Source of the DNA: JBGTGG01 sp964398945
GTDB taxonomy: Bacteria > Bacteroidota > Bacteroidia > Cytophagales > Cyclobacteriaceae
Direction of reading: 5' to 3'
DNA: 64,000 bases
Assembly: GCA_964398945.1 (NCBI GenBank)
Contig: CAYNOT010000001.1
Location: forward strand, 186,001-250,000
Part shown: in pieces, positions 30,673 through 39,735 of the stretch
Layout of the letters: each line of letters starts with the position of its first letter
How positions within the stretch are numbered: the first letter of the stretch is position 1
The notes under the pieces: generated by a model
What the model was told of the DNA's origin: nothing
Databases searched by the model: none
The model's input: the letters and a program-made list of their open reading frames with translations, nothing else
Translations under genes and position numbers: made by a program

Positions 30673-31950
30673 TCAATTCTTAAGTTTTCCGCTACTACTT
30701 AAATTTATCAATGCCAACTTATCCTGGTTCTCCAGGTTCATTGTTCCCAGTACCACTACACGTCCGTTTGGCAATTCATCCACCGATCCGGCACGGTCAT
30801 CATTCGTCTTCGCTCCAAAAGTAGCTGACCAAATTACATTTCCTGCCTCGTCAATTCTTGATACCCAAATATTCCTTGAGTTATCCAATTCAATCTCATT
30901 CGCTACCACAAAGTAGCCATCGCCAGAATTTTTTGATACAATTTTTACAGCTTCTAAATTCCTTAAAGAATTGCCAGCCGAAAGTTTAATGGTTATGGGA
31001 TTACCCAGTTCTTTAACTTCTTCCTGAACATTTACAACCCTGGTATAGATTGGGTATCTTGAAAAAGTCAATGCTTTGGCTCCTGATGTTTCAGAAGTTG
31101 ATATCGATCCAAAAGCCAGGGTGGAGGACGAAGAAGCATCCGAAACCAAATCCTGGGACGTAGAAGAAACAAAGTTGTTGTTTCCGGGATTCCCCATATC
31201 ATTCAAAGAATAGTACCATTGTTGATACATTTGTGATTGTGTCCAGCTATTCGAATACCCAAATACATAAAAACGGGTGGCATCCAAGGCAACTGTTCTC
31301 ACACCAATGTCAGTAACCCCAGGATTCTGTAGAGAAGTGCTGTGACTTCTTTGCCATATCCCAATATATTTTTCCAGATTATCTGAAAAGCGTAAATGCA
31401 TCGCAGATCGAACTGCATTGTTAGGAACCTCAACAAATGTTGTAGAGCCCGTTACAATAAAACTTTTAACCCCTGCCTGATCAATTGCTGTAACTGTATT
31501 GGGATAAGCATCCTTTCCCGGAAAACCATCAACAACTGAATCCAATTTGATTAAGTCAGGGGTGATCTTCAAGAGTTTTACGGAATCTATTCCCTGACTT
31601 CTGAACCTCGATAAGACTATAAAATTACCATCATCGGTAGGTTCTAAATCGCGCGCTACATCAGCATCATTTCCAAAAGTCGCGGTCTTTAAGGTGTTTC
31701 CATTGTAATCGGTTTTTACCAGAAAAATATTGGAGGTACCGTTGTTGGTTGTGGTTCCCAGCAGAATAATCGTACCATCGTTGTTAACATGCAGGTCAAC
31801 CGCTTCCTGGTTTCCTTCCCCACCATAATATTTTATAAAAGCAACTTGTGGTTCCAGGTTTCCTTCTGTGTCGCATCCAAAAAATACGCAGCCCACAATT
31901 AAAACTGCGAGCAAATTACAAGAGCATATTATTCCCCTACTCCACACCAT
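30673..31950 (-). CDS. Beta-propeller-like lipoprotein
   Basis: With start ATG 31950 the protein is 425 aa; a start at 31962 would add four residues. It has a lipoprotein signal (lipobox VFFGC). The mature part carries repeats of the form DLHVNNDGTIILLGTTTN...NIFLVKTDYNGNT, DLEPTDDGNFIVLSRF and DELPNGRVVVLGTMN, in which a strand pair is followed by a 'TD.NG' turn; these are typical blades of SBBP/beta-propeller domains. It should be anchored to the outer membrane. The start overlaps the 3' end of the barrel gene by 14 bp and the giant gene starts 83 bp after its stop, so it belongs to the same operon. A role as anchor or receptor for the giant protein is inference. Confidence 0.75.
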   Translation of the reverse strand: MVWSRGIICSCNLLAVLIVGCVFFGCDTEGNLEPQVAFIKYYGGEGNQEAVDLHVNNDGTIILLGTTTNNGTSNIFLVKTDYNGNTLKTATFGNDADVARDLEPTDDGNFIVLSRFRSQGIDSVKLLKITPDLIKLDSVVDGFPGKDAYPNTVTAIDQAGVKSFIVTGSTTFVEVPNNAVRSAMHLRFSDNLEKYIGIWQRSHSTSLQNPGVTDIGVRTVALDATRFYVFGYSNSWTQSQMYQQWYYSLNDMGNPGNNNFVSSTSQDLVSDASSSSTLAFGSISTSETSGAKALTFSRYPIYTRVVNVQEEVKELGNPITIKLSAGNSLRNLEAVKIVSKNSGDGYFVVANEIELDNSRNIWVSRIDEAGNVIWSATFGAKTNDDRAGSVDELPNGRVVVLGTMNLENQDKLALINLSSSGKLKN

Positions 31951-33049
31951 CGCTCTTCTCAATTTTTTTAAACAACGATTTTGTCCTTGCCTTCTTTAAC
32001 TTTCTTGGTTTATAAAGTGGGCGTATGTATCCAACCGAAAGTGCCAGATTATCAAGTCTAAAATTATCATCCGTGTACCAATATCTATAAATAGGATCGC
32101 CTTTATCCTGTGAATCGCTAAATTCAGCTTGCGTATCAGTATTCACAACATTTGTTAACCCCAGTGAGTACCGAAGATCGATAAAGACATAATCGAGCTT
32201 GAATTTTACTTTCATTCCCCCTCCTACAAAAAAAGATCGATTCACTGTATTTCTTCTGTAGGTAAAATCAATCGAAGGACTCTCTGCCACAGTCTCGATA
32301 GTAGTTCCGCCCTGCTCGCTTTTATTAATCGTGATGATCTCGGCTTTGTCTTTAAAAAGCAAATCAAGCGATAATCCCAAATACCCATACGGGCGATACT
32401 TGCCTTCAGCAACAGCATACTTTACTGAGATTGGTACCCTCAACCAATTTTGGCGATCGGTACTTTCCAACAAGTCGCCATCAAATGCTGTTTTTGAAAC
32501 TTTGAATCCCGAAGCCACGTAGTTTACTTCCGCATTTAAACTGATCTCATCGCGAATGTGCCACTCACCACCCAGCCCAAATTGCCAACCGGGCTGAAGT
32601 GTGTACTTCGATTTGCTTTGAACACCTGTGCTGTATTCATACCGTATTACCTGAACAGGAGACGTGTTCATTCCAATTTTTCCGGAAATTGAAAATATCG
32701 GAGCCGCTGTAAATTTTTTGCTGAGGTAAACAACATCAATCGGATCACGACTTTCATCGACTGTAAATTCCGGGTTTGCTTGTAACAGTTTTAAATAGCT
32801 CTTCTCCGCTTCCTCCGGGTTGTCCAGTAACAGGTATGTTTGCGTCAGCAACAAATTTGCGCGCTGGCGTTGCTCGCGTGTAAACTTGTTCATGCACGGT
32901 GTAAGAATAGAAGAAATGCTATAGAAGTGGCCAGCATTAAATTCATCGGTTGCCTCGTTTAGCACCAATTCACAATCGGTTGCCTGGGCAACCGAGCGTA
33001 GGGAAACCCCCATACAACCAATACATACAAGCGCTAGTAAAATCCTCAT
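31937..33049 (-). CDS. Outer-membrane beta-barrel protein with N-terminal helical (TPR-like) domain
   Basis: Start ATG 33049 is chosen because its A is the last base of the upstream TGA (TGATG), giving a clean signal peptide (MRILLALVCIGCMGVSLRSVAQA); the longer frame from 33079 would sit inside the upstream gene. After the signal comes a short helical, TPR-like part with conserved Cys (ATDCELVLNEATDEFNAG, LLTQTYLLLDNPEEAEKSY; about residues 23-105), then a barrel of alternating strands (PGWQFGLGGEWHI, SLNAEVNYVASG, YGYLGLSLDLL, LDYVFIDLRYSLG, LALSVGYIRPLY). The basic C-terminal tail (KPRKLKKARTKSLFKK) after the barrel is unusual. About 370 aa. Second gene of the nSTAND operon. Confidence 0.78.
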   Translation of the reverse strand: MRILLALVCIGCMGVSLRSVAQATDCELVLNEATDEFNAGHFYSISSILTPCMNKFTREQRQRANLLLTQTYLLLDNPEEAEKSYLKLLQANPEFTVDESRDPIDVVYLSKKFTAAPIFSISGKIGMNTSPVQVIRYEYSTGVQSKSKYTLQPGWQFGLGGEWHIRDEISLNAEVNYVASGFKVSKTAFDGDLLESTDRQNWLRVPISVKYAVAEGKYRPYGYLGLSLDLLFKDKAEIITINKSEQGGTTIETVAESPSIDFTYRRNTVNRSFFVGGGMKVKFKLDYVFIDLRYSLGLTNVVNTDTQAEFSDSQDKGDPIYRYWYTDDNFRLDNLALSVGYIRPLYKPRKLKKARTKSLFKKIEKSDGVE

Positions 33050-36000
33050 CAATAATTTTCGATTAACGCCCCAACACACGTATATTCATAGGTTACTTTT
33101 TCATCTGCAATATATTTCTCCCACTCATCTGCCGACATATTCCTGTTGATTTTCGGACATACCTGATTTGCTAAAATAGCAGGATCGGTTGGCCATACCC
33201 GAATTTCAGAATTATCGCAGGCTGCTATTAAATAATCCGAGGTTTTGGCAAACTCGATATCCCAGATAAACCCATTGTTATTGTCCATCACAATCGGTAA
33301 ATCTTCCGGACTTTCCAATACCCACATTTGCAGTCTCCTGTCAGAACCTGCACTCGCCAACAATTTTCCATCCGCACTAAATTCAACATCATAAACGCCT
33401 GCACGATGCCCCGAGAATTGTCGCGTTTCTTTCGTTTCAAAATTGTAGAGTTTTACCAATCCGCGCTTATTGTCCGGGTCGTCTGTTCCGTATGCCAACA
33501 GTTTACTATCCGGGCTGTACTTAATCGAGAGAACCCTTTGCGGTGCCTTTTCTTGAACTAGAATAGTAAATGCCTTTGTAACCAAATCAACTAAAACAAC
33601 CTGACCTGTCCACGTTGCCCCCGCCAACTGTTTTCCATTCGGGCTAATGCTGATTGCTTTTAATTCGTAAGGTAATGTGGCTATAAGCTCTTTGTCCCCC
33701 GTGGTTTGGTCAACTTTTGTTAGTTGATACGATGCCCCATTGTAATCACCACTTGACACGATAAAGCTTGTACTTCCCGGAAGGAATTCAATGTCATTGG
33801 TAGCGCCTTTAAATCCGTTGATAATAACAGGTTTTTGTTTTGGTGATTTCAAATTATAAACCTGTACAAAAGCGGAATCCGATCCGTTGACCAAATAGTT
33901 TTCATCCTGACTCAGTGCAATCACTTTGTTTGGATAAGGATTTTGAATACCCGTTGCCGTGCTTACCGGTTTTGTAAAATCACCCGTAAAAATTCGACCA
34001 TCGGTTCCGGAAACATAGAGTGTATTGGATTTGGAAGATAGCACCAGCGAATTCATTCGATTTCTATTTACACCCGGTACTTTGATCTCGTTATAGGTTG
34101 AACTTGAAAGTTTTGTTAATGAATAGTACAATCCACGGTAAATGTATGGATCGTATTTTTTGCCATTATAGCGTCTGTGATAGTGGTAACCTTGCATGGC
34201 TAACAAACCTGCCAAGGCCGCATCATCATCTTCCTGAACGGATTTCGTTGAAAGTGTTTGGGCTAGTGTCAGCATGTATTGCGCATTAAACTTTGCATAG
34301 TTTTCTTCAGCTTTATTGAAATTTTCAATTGCTAACGCTGTCTGGAACTGTGCTGTGTCACGCTGTTGGTTTGCTTCGATCATTAATTGCTCTGCTCGAT
34401 TACGCTGGCTTTGTGTTTCGCGAAGGGAAACCTCCAACTTACCTGTTGTTTTTTCGAGAGAATCGAAAGCTGCTTGCAATTGCTCCCATCGTGATTCGGC
34501 TAAAGCAGTTTGCTCTTCAGCTTTTTGTCTTTCAGCATCCGCAAATTTTCTTTGATTCTCCGCTTCAACAGTGGCTTCCTGAGCTCTCAATTTTTCTACA
34601 TCCGCCTGCAACATCTGTAAGTATGCAAAAACAAAAAGTGCAATCGCCACCAAAAAGGCAATACCGAAAATGATGGCTGTAATCCGTGTCCGTCTCAAGA
34701 CACGTTTCTGCATCATCTCCTGGTTCTTTAACTCAGCTTCGTAGGTAATACGACTGGTATCAAGAAATACTATTGCCCGCTCAAACGCTTCATCGTACCG
34801 TTGTGCCCAGGCACGTGTTGGCTTTTGTTTCTTTTGCCAGTTGAGTGCCAGTTGTAGATCGGGTGGCCGCCATAAGCCTGTCTTTCCAATCTGGTACATG
34901 GAAGCCGCTTCAGAAAGGCGTTTGTACATGGTTACCGATTCATACTCATCTTCCACCCAGTCATCGAGGCGATTCCAAATACGCATCAAACTTTCGTGGG
35001 AAAGCTCAATCATGGAATTTGATTCCAACGGAACATTTGCAGCCGGCATGAGGAACGATCTTCCTGACATACGGAAATGTTCCACAACATTGATCACATC
35101 TTCTTCGCTCGCCTCGGCCAGTTCTGCAGCCAAGCCCAACCGGCAGGGCCTGCGCATGCCTTTATTCTCCTGGTTCTTTTCTGTGATACTTTTGAACAAT
35201 ACTTCTGCTATTCCCTTATCCCGGCTGGAGAGTTCATCAAAGGTTTCGTTGGCATGTTGTGATAGCGCCTGACTTATCCTGCCGATCGCATTGTAGTGAC
35301 GGACATCCATCGGTTCACCGGGCTCGCGGTTGCTGAGCCAGAATTCCCATGTACGCATCAACGCATGTTGGAGAATCGGCAACTGGTCCTGGTTGTTGCC
35401 TATTTCACTTAGCAGTTTTTTAACCAACCGCTTTGAAATTTTACCACCAGAAACCGCCACCGGCCCTTCAATGGCCATCTTCTTTTGTTCGCGCGTCATT
35501 TGCGGAACGAGGTAATTACTGGCGTTGATTAACTCCGTTAATCCTGTGAAGGAAGAACAGTTGCCCATAAAATCCGAACGCATTGTGATGGACACGTAGG
35601 ACGGGATTTTAGTTTGACCAACCGCATTTAAAATTAAGTTTACATAGAGCTGCGCATCATCGATAGCGCCTTCAATGCCGCTGTCAAAATGCCGGAAAAT
35701 TTCTTCGAACTGGTCAATTAGAAAAAATACATTTTCGTTTTCATTTTCCTGAAGGAACCTGCTAATTTCAATTAAACCATCAGGGCCACTTCGCAATACA
35801 GAATTGATTACCGATTTGTGAATGGTTTGTTCACTCTCCTCTATTCTATTGCCCGCGATTAAATACTCAATGATTGAAGTGCAGAGGCTATCAATTGGTG
35901 ATGCCCCGGGACGGGTGGCGATAACATGCCAATGTGGCCCTGTCTGTGTAACAAATCCGCCAAACAAGACGGGCAACATTCCACAATACATGAGCGAAGA

Positions 36001-36219
36001 TTTTCCGCTCCCTGAATGGCCCAGTACGGAAACGAACCGGTGCTTTGCCATTTTGACCAGCATTTCATCTACTTGTCCTTCCCTGCCAAAAAATAAGTGG
36101 CACTCGTCTACCGTAAATGGCCTGAGCCCCGGAAATGGATTATCCAAATCAGGGTGTATTTCAACAAGCGTTTCTGCAAGTTGAACAGGTTCATCTTGAC
36201 GATAGGGTTGCTCTACCAT
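33049..36219 (-). CDS. nSTAND-type ATPase with membrane helix, coiled coil and WD40 propeller
   Basis: 1056 aa. Residues 28-75 (NPFPGLRPFTVDECHLFFGRE, then Walker A GHSGSGKSS at 67-75) are the hallmark of the nSTAND1 group of STAND NTPases; Walker B is VFFLIDQFEEIF (Asp169). A helical region is followed by one membrane segment near 510-533 (IIFGIAFLVAIALFVFAYLQM), a coiled coil (about 535-645) and WD40-type blades to the end (SISPNGKQLAGATWTGQVVLVDL, DVEFSADGKLLASAGSDRRLQMW, AACDNSEIRVWPTDP). STAND proteins are ligand-triggered switches that oligomerise. The layout places the ATPase and the propeller on opposite sides of the inner membrane. First gene of the surface-protein operon; the next start overlaps its stop (TGATG). 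Confidence 0.9.
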   Translation of the reverse strand: MVEQPYRQDEPVQLAETLVEIHPDLDNPFPGLRPFTVDECHLFFGREGQVDEMLVKMAKHRFVSVLGHSGSGKSSLMYCGMLPVLFGGFVTQTGPHWHVIATRPGASPIDSLCTSIIEYLIAGNRIEESEQTIHKSVINSVLRSGPDGLIEISRFLQENENENVFFLIDQFEEIFRHFDSGIEGAIDDAQLYVNLILNAVGQTKIPSYVSITMRSDFMGNCSSFTGLTELINASNYLVPQMTREQKKMAIEGPVAVSGGKISKRLVKKLLSEIGNNQDQLPILQHALMRTWEFWLSNREPGEPMDVRHYNAIGRISQALSQHANETFDELSSRDKGIAEVLFKSITEKNQENKGMRRPCRLGLAAELAEASEEDVINVVEHFRMSGRSFLMPAANVPLESNSMIELSHESLMRIWNRLDDWVEDEYESVTMYKRLSEAASMYQIGKTGLWRPPDLQLALNWQKKQKPTRAWAQRYDEAFERAIVFLDTSRITYEAELKNQEMMQKRVLRRTRITAIIFGIAFLVAIALFVFAYLQMLQADVEKLRAQEATVEAENQRKFADAERQKAEEQTALAESRWEQLQAAFDSLEKTTGKLEVSLRETQSQRNRAEQLMIEANQQRDTAQFQTALAIENFNKAEENYAKFNAQYMLTLAQTLSTKSVQEDDDAALAGLLAMQGYHYHRRYNGKKYDPYIYRGLYYSLTKLSSSTYNEIKVPGVNRNRMNSLVLSSKSNTLYVSGTDGRIFTGDFTKPVSTATGIQNPYPNKVIALSQDENYLVNGSDSAFVQVYNLKSPKQKPVIINGFKGATNDIEFLPGSTSFIVSSGDYNGASYQLTKVDQTTGDKELIATLPYELKAISISPNGKQLAGATWTGQVVLVDLVTKAFTILVQEKAPQRVLSIKYSPDSKLLAYGTDDPDNKRGLVKLYNFETKETRQFSGHRAGVYDVEFSADGKLLASAGSDRRLQMWVLESPEDLPIVMDNNNGFIWDIEFAKTSDYLIAACDNSEIRVWPTDPAILANQVCPKINRNMSADEWEKYIADEKVTYEYTCVGALIENY

Positions 36220-36348
36220 TAGAAATCGTCTAAAGAATGAAATTTAAAGAATTGAATGATGAAATTATAACGCACCTCTAAAAAGTTAAAAAAGTTAAGA
36301 TATCGCTAATACACGAAAAAAATCCCCGTTAAATTAGTCAAAATCCAA

Positions 36349-36377
36349 CAAAAACAAAAAAGGGGCCTAAGCCCCTT
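36349..36377 (-). terminator. Rho-independent terminator of thrS-infC-rpmI-rplT
   Basis: On the minus strand a stem AAGGGGC / GCCCCTT with a four-base loop (36360-36377) is followed by a run of Ts. It starts 19 bp after the rplT stop, and no further gene on this strand lies before the nSTAND gene. Confidence 0.85.
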
Positions 36378-36395
36378 CAAAGTTATAGTCAAATC

Positions 36396-36740
36396 TTACT
36401 TTACTTTGGAAACAACTGCTTCAAAAGCCTCCGGATGGTTCATTGCCAAGTCAGCAAGTACCTTACGGTTAAGATCTATTTCTGCTTTCTTAAGTTTGCC
36501 CATTAACTCCGAGTAACTAAGGCCATGAAGCCTCGCACCTGCGTTAATCCGTTGAATCCAGATGGCCCTGAACTCTCTTTTCTTTTGCTTACGATCGCGG
36601 TAAGCATATACTAATCCTTTTTCGACAGCATTTTTTGCTACTGTCCATACATTCTTTCTTCTTCCAAAGTACCCTTTGGCAAGTTTCAAGATTTTTTTTC
36701 GTTTTGCCCTGGAGGCTACGCTGTTTACTGATCTAGGCAT
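36396..36740 (-). CDS. rplT: 50S ribosomal protein L20
   Basis: 114 aa, the exact usual size, starting MPRSVNSVASRAKRKKILKLAKGYFGRR and containing the RNA-binding basic N-terminus and the globular part (NAGARLHGLSYSELM). L20 is an early 23S rRNA assembly protein and in several bacteria represses its own operon; no leader structure was recognised here. It lies 78 bp after rpmI and is followed by a strong terminator. Confidence 0.98.
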   Translation of the reverse strand: MPRSVNSVASRAKRKKILKLAKGYFGRRKNVWTVAKNAVEKGLVYAYRDRKQKKREFRAIWIQRINAGARLHGLSYSELMGKLKKAEIDLNRKVLADLAMNHPEAFEAVVSKVK

Positions 36741-36818
36741 TTTAATTAATTTTTTGGTCGGTGGCGCCCCATTTTATCGGGGTCTTTGTTGCCAAAAACC
36801 GGGTTAAACATTAAACCA

Positions 36819-37019
36819 TTAAAAAAGATAAGGGATCATTGGACCGATATTGTTCACATCTTCTTTGCGAACAAGTGTCGATTGCCCTAATCTCCTCTTT
36901 TGCTTGGTCCCTTTTTTAGTCAAAATATGACTTTTGAAGGCTCTTTTACGGACAATCTTACCTGTACCGGTAACTTTGAACCGTTTTTTAGCCCCAGACT
37001 TCGTTTTAATTTTAGGCAT
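36819..37019 (-). CDS. rpmI: 50S ribosomal protein L35
   Basis: 66 aa, very basic, with the diagnostic MPKIKTKSGAKKRFKVTGTGK start and AFKSHILTKK. It lies 21 bp after infC and 78 bp before rplT, in the classical infC-rpmI-rplT order. Confidence 0.98.
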   Translation of the reverse strand: MPKIKTKSGAKKRFKVTGTGKIVRKRAFKSHILTKKGTKQKRRLGQSTLVRKEDVNNIGPMIPYLF

Positions 37020-37040
37020 TTTATCTACTATTAAATTTAT

Positions 37041-37604
37041 TTACTTTTTCGCTGTTGCCTTCGGGGTCAGCAAGATCGACATTCGCTTACCTTCCAACTT
37101 GGGCATCTGTTCTACTTTTCCAACTTCTTCGAGTGCTTGCGCAAAACGTAACAATAAAATTTCGCCACGTTCTTTGAAAACAATCGAACGTCCATAAAAG
37201 CGAACAGTTGCCTTTACTTTCGAGCCTTCTTGCAAAAAGTTTGTGGAGTGCTTCACTTTAAAGTTGAAATCATGCTCCTCGGTATTCGGCCCAAACCGAA
37301 TTTCCTTCACCACTACCTTCTGGGTTCGTGATTTTATCTCCTTTTGCTTTTTCTTCTGTTCGTACTTAAACTTTGAATAGTCTACCACTTTGCAAACCGG
37401 AGGATCTGCATTTGGGGAAATCTCAACCAGATCAAGTCCTTGATCCTGAGCAATTTTAATTGCTTGTTGAATAGGGTATACATCAACTGTTACATTGTCT
37501 CCTACTACCCTAACTCGTTGTGCGGTAATCCTTTCGTTGACCTTGTAGGGCTCCTCTTCTCTCTGTGGCCCCCTTCTGAAAGGTCTTTTGTTTACTGGCT
37601 TGAT
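37041..37604 (-). CDS. infC: Translation initiation factor IF-3, non-canonical start codon
   Basis: IF-3 keeps 30S subunits free and checks start codons. The usual N-terminal domain (YKVNERITAQRVRVV, QQAIKIAQDQGLDLVEISP, NADPPVCKVVDYSKFKYEQKKKQ) is present, so a GTG start at 37388 would remove half the protein. In frame, the only upstream stop is TAA at 37617-37619, followed by ACT AAA AAG AAT ATC AAG; there is no ATG, GTG or TTG before 37388. ATC at 37604 is therefore the likely start, giving 187 aa (I/M-K-P-V-N-K-R...). Rare starts (AUU in E. coli) let IF-3 repress its own synthesis. The gene follows thrS after 72 bp and precedes rpmI by 21 bp. Confidence 0.93.
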   Translation of the reverse strand: MKPVNKRPFRRGPQREEEPYKVNERITAQRVRVVGDNVTVDVYPIQQAIKIAQDQGLDLVEISPNADPPVCKVVDYSKFKYEQKKKQKEIKSRTQKVVVKEIRFGPNTEEHDFNFKVKHSTNFLQEGSKVKATVRFYGRSIVFKERGEILLLRFAQALEEVGKVEQMPKLEGKRMSILLTPKATAKK

Positions 37605-37676
37605 ATTCTTTTTAGTTTAAATTTTACAAACAGGCTGCAAATATCGCTATATTTTTATTCTTTCAAAATCCGGAGC

Positions 37677-39611
37677 TCAAATTGGCGATGCTGATTCCTT
37701 AACAAAGTTGGCAATAAACTCGTCCAATGACACACTCCCCTGATCCCCCTGGCTATGCTTTCGCACAGCAACGGTCCGGTCAGCAACCTCTTTCTCGCCA
37801 ACAATCAGCATAAACGGAATCTTTTTAGTTTCCGCATCCCTGATTTTTCTACCGATTTTTTCATCCCGGTTATCAAGCAACCCTCTGATATCCTGCTGCT
37901 TAAGGCTATCATAAACCATTTGGGCATATTCATTGAACCGCTCCGATATTGGCAACACGGCAATTTGATCAGGCGCTAACCACAACGGGAAATTCCCGGC
38001 ACAATGCTCGATCAAAACCGCTACAAACCTCTCCAATGACCCAAAAGGTGCACGGTGAATCATCACCGGCCTATGTTTTTGATTGTCCGAACCCACATAT
38101 TCCAGTTCAAAACGTTGGGGAAGTTGGTAATCTACCTGGATAGTCCCCAATTGCCAGCTTCTTCCCAGTGCATCTTTCACCATAAAATCCAGCTTGGGGC
38201 CATAGAAAGCTGCTTCACCAATTTCAGTGACCGTATCCAACCCTTTTTCACTGGCAGCTTCCTGTATCTCGCGTTCAGCCCGGTCCCAAAGGTGATCTTC
38301 CCCAATGTATTTTTCCTTGTTTGCCGGATCGCGCAACGAAACCTGGGCAGTATAATTTTCAAACCCAAGGGAGTTAAAGACATGGAAAACCAAATCAATA
38401 ACTTTGATAAACTCTTCCTTTACCTGATCAGGACGACAGAAGATATGGGCATCATCCTGGGTAAAACCGCGTACCCGTGTCAATCCGTGCAACTCACCAC
38501 TTTGCTCATAGCGATACACGGTTCCGAACTCGGCAAAACGGATGGGCAAATCCCGATAGGAACGTGGTTTTGTTTTGTAAATCTCACAATGATGCGGGCA
38601 GTTCATCGGCTTCAACAAGAACTCTTCCCCTTCATCCGGTGTACGGATGGGTTGAAAAGAATCCTTACCATATTTTTCATAATGGCCTGAAGTCACATAT
38701 AATTGTTTGCTGCCAATGTGCGGGGTAACCACCGGATCATAGCCCGCTTTTATTTGTGCTTTGCGCATAAACTGTTCAAGGCGTTCGCGCAAGATGGTTC
38801 CCTTTGGAAGCCACAATGGCAATCCCATCCCCACCTTTTCAGAGAACGCAAACAACTCCAGTTCTTTGCCAAGCTTTCTATGGTCGCGCTTTTTTGCCTC
38901 TTCCAAAACATGTAAGTAATCTGTAAGCTCCTTTTGTTTTGGGAAAGTGATGCCGTAAATACGGGTGAGCATTTTATTTTTTTCATTTCCACGCCAATAT
39001 GCCCCGGCTACATTCAAAAGCTTAATGGCTTTTATGAACCCCGTGTTCGGGATGTGTGGGCCGCGACATAAATCTGTGAAATTGCCTTGTTTGTAAAAAG
39101 TGATTTCACCATCGGGCAAGTCTGCAATCAACTCAAGTTTATATTCATCACCCTTCTCCTTAAAATAAGAAAGTGCATCCGCCTTGGAAACTTCACTCCG
39201 CTCATACACATTGCTTTCTTTGGCAAGTTCCACCATCTTCTTTTCGACAGCTTCCAATTCCTGATCGCCAAAGGGTTTTCCCTCCAGATCAATATCATAA
39301 TAGAAACCATTCTCGATTGGTGGCCCGATCCCAAATTTCACACCCGGATAAACTGCTTCCAGCGCTTCCGCCAATAAGTGGGCAGATGAGTGCCAAAATG
39401 TGTTCTTGCCCGCAGTATCATTCCATGTTAAAACCTTAATGGCAGCATCTTGCCCAATGGGACGTGAAAGGTCCCAAACAACTCCATCCACCTCAATTGC
39501 CAACGAAACCCTGGCCAATCCTTCACTAATACTTTGTGCAATTTCAAATCCGGTAACACCTGATGGGTAGGGCTTTATCGTGCCATCCGGCAACGTAATG
39601 TTAATGTCCAT
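37677..39611 (-). CDS. thrS: Threonyl-tRNA synthetase
   Basis: 644 aa with TGS domain (1-60, INITLPDGTIKPYPSG), editing domain (HSSAHLLAEAL near 73-83), class II catalytic core (motif 2 region RFAEFGTVYRYEQSGELHGLTR; zinc-ligand region MNCPHHCEIY) and C-terminal anticodon-binding domain (FPLWLAPDQIAVLPIS). It charges tRNA-Thr and clears mischarged serine. First gene of thrS-infC-rpmI-rplT. A candidate promoter-like CATATTTG lies upstream on the minus strand (one mismatch to TAnnTTTG). Confidence 0.97.
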   Translation of the reverse strand: MDINITLPDGTIKPYPSGVTGFEIAQSISEGLARVSLAIEVDGVVWDLSRPIGQDAAIKVLTWNDTAGKNTFWHSSAHLLAEALEAVYPGVKFGIGPPIENGFYYDIDLEGKPFGDQELEAVEKKMVELAKESNVYERSEVSKADALSYFKEKGDEYKLELIADLPDGEITFYKQGNFTDLCRGPHIPNTGFIKAIKLLNVAGAYWRGNEKNKMLTRIYGITFPKQKELTDYLHVLEEAKKRDHRKLGKELELFAFSEKVGMGLPLWLPKGTILRERLEQFMRKAQIKAGYDPVVTPHIGSKQLYVTSGHYEKYGKDSFQPIRTPDEGEEFLLKPMNCPHHCEIYKTKPRSYRDLPIRFAEFGTVYRYEQSGELHGLTRVRGFTQDDAHIFCRPDQVKEEFIKVIDLVFHVFNSLGFENYTAQVSLRDPANKEKYIGEDHLWDRAEREIQEAASEKGLDTVTEIGEAAFYGPKLDFMVKDALGRSWQLGTIQVDYQLPQRFELEYVGSDNQKHRPVMIHRAPFGSLERFVAVLIEHCAGNFPLWLAPDQIAVLPISERFNEYAQMVYDSLKQQDIRGLLDNRDEKIGRKIRDAETKKIPFMLIVGEKEVADRTVAVRKHSQGDQGSVSLDEFIANFVKESASPI

Positions 39612-39735
39612 AATACAACAATGGCTTCAAATTAAATAAGGCACAAATATGCACTAATTAGGTATGTCTTAAAACCCCTATTGGATAATATAAATTGAAC
39701 AGCGATTTTAGGTTGCGCCTTTTGACCGTTGGGGT

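Noticed and set aside
37041..37388. IF-3 as a 115-aa protein starting at GTG 37388
   Set aside because: This would delete the N-terminal domain, which is clearly encoded upstream in the same frame.
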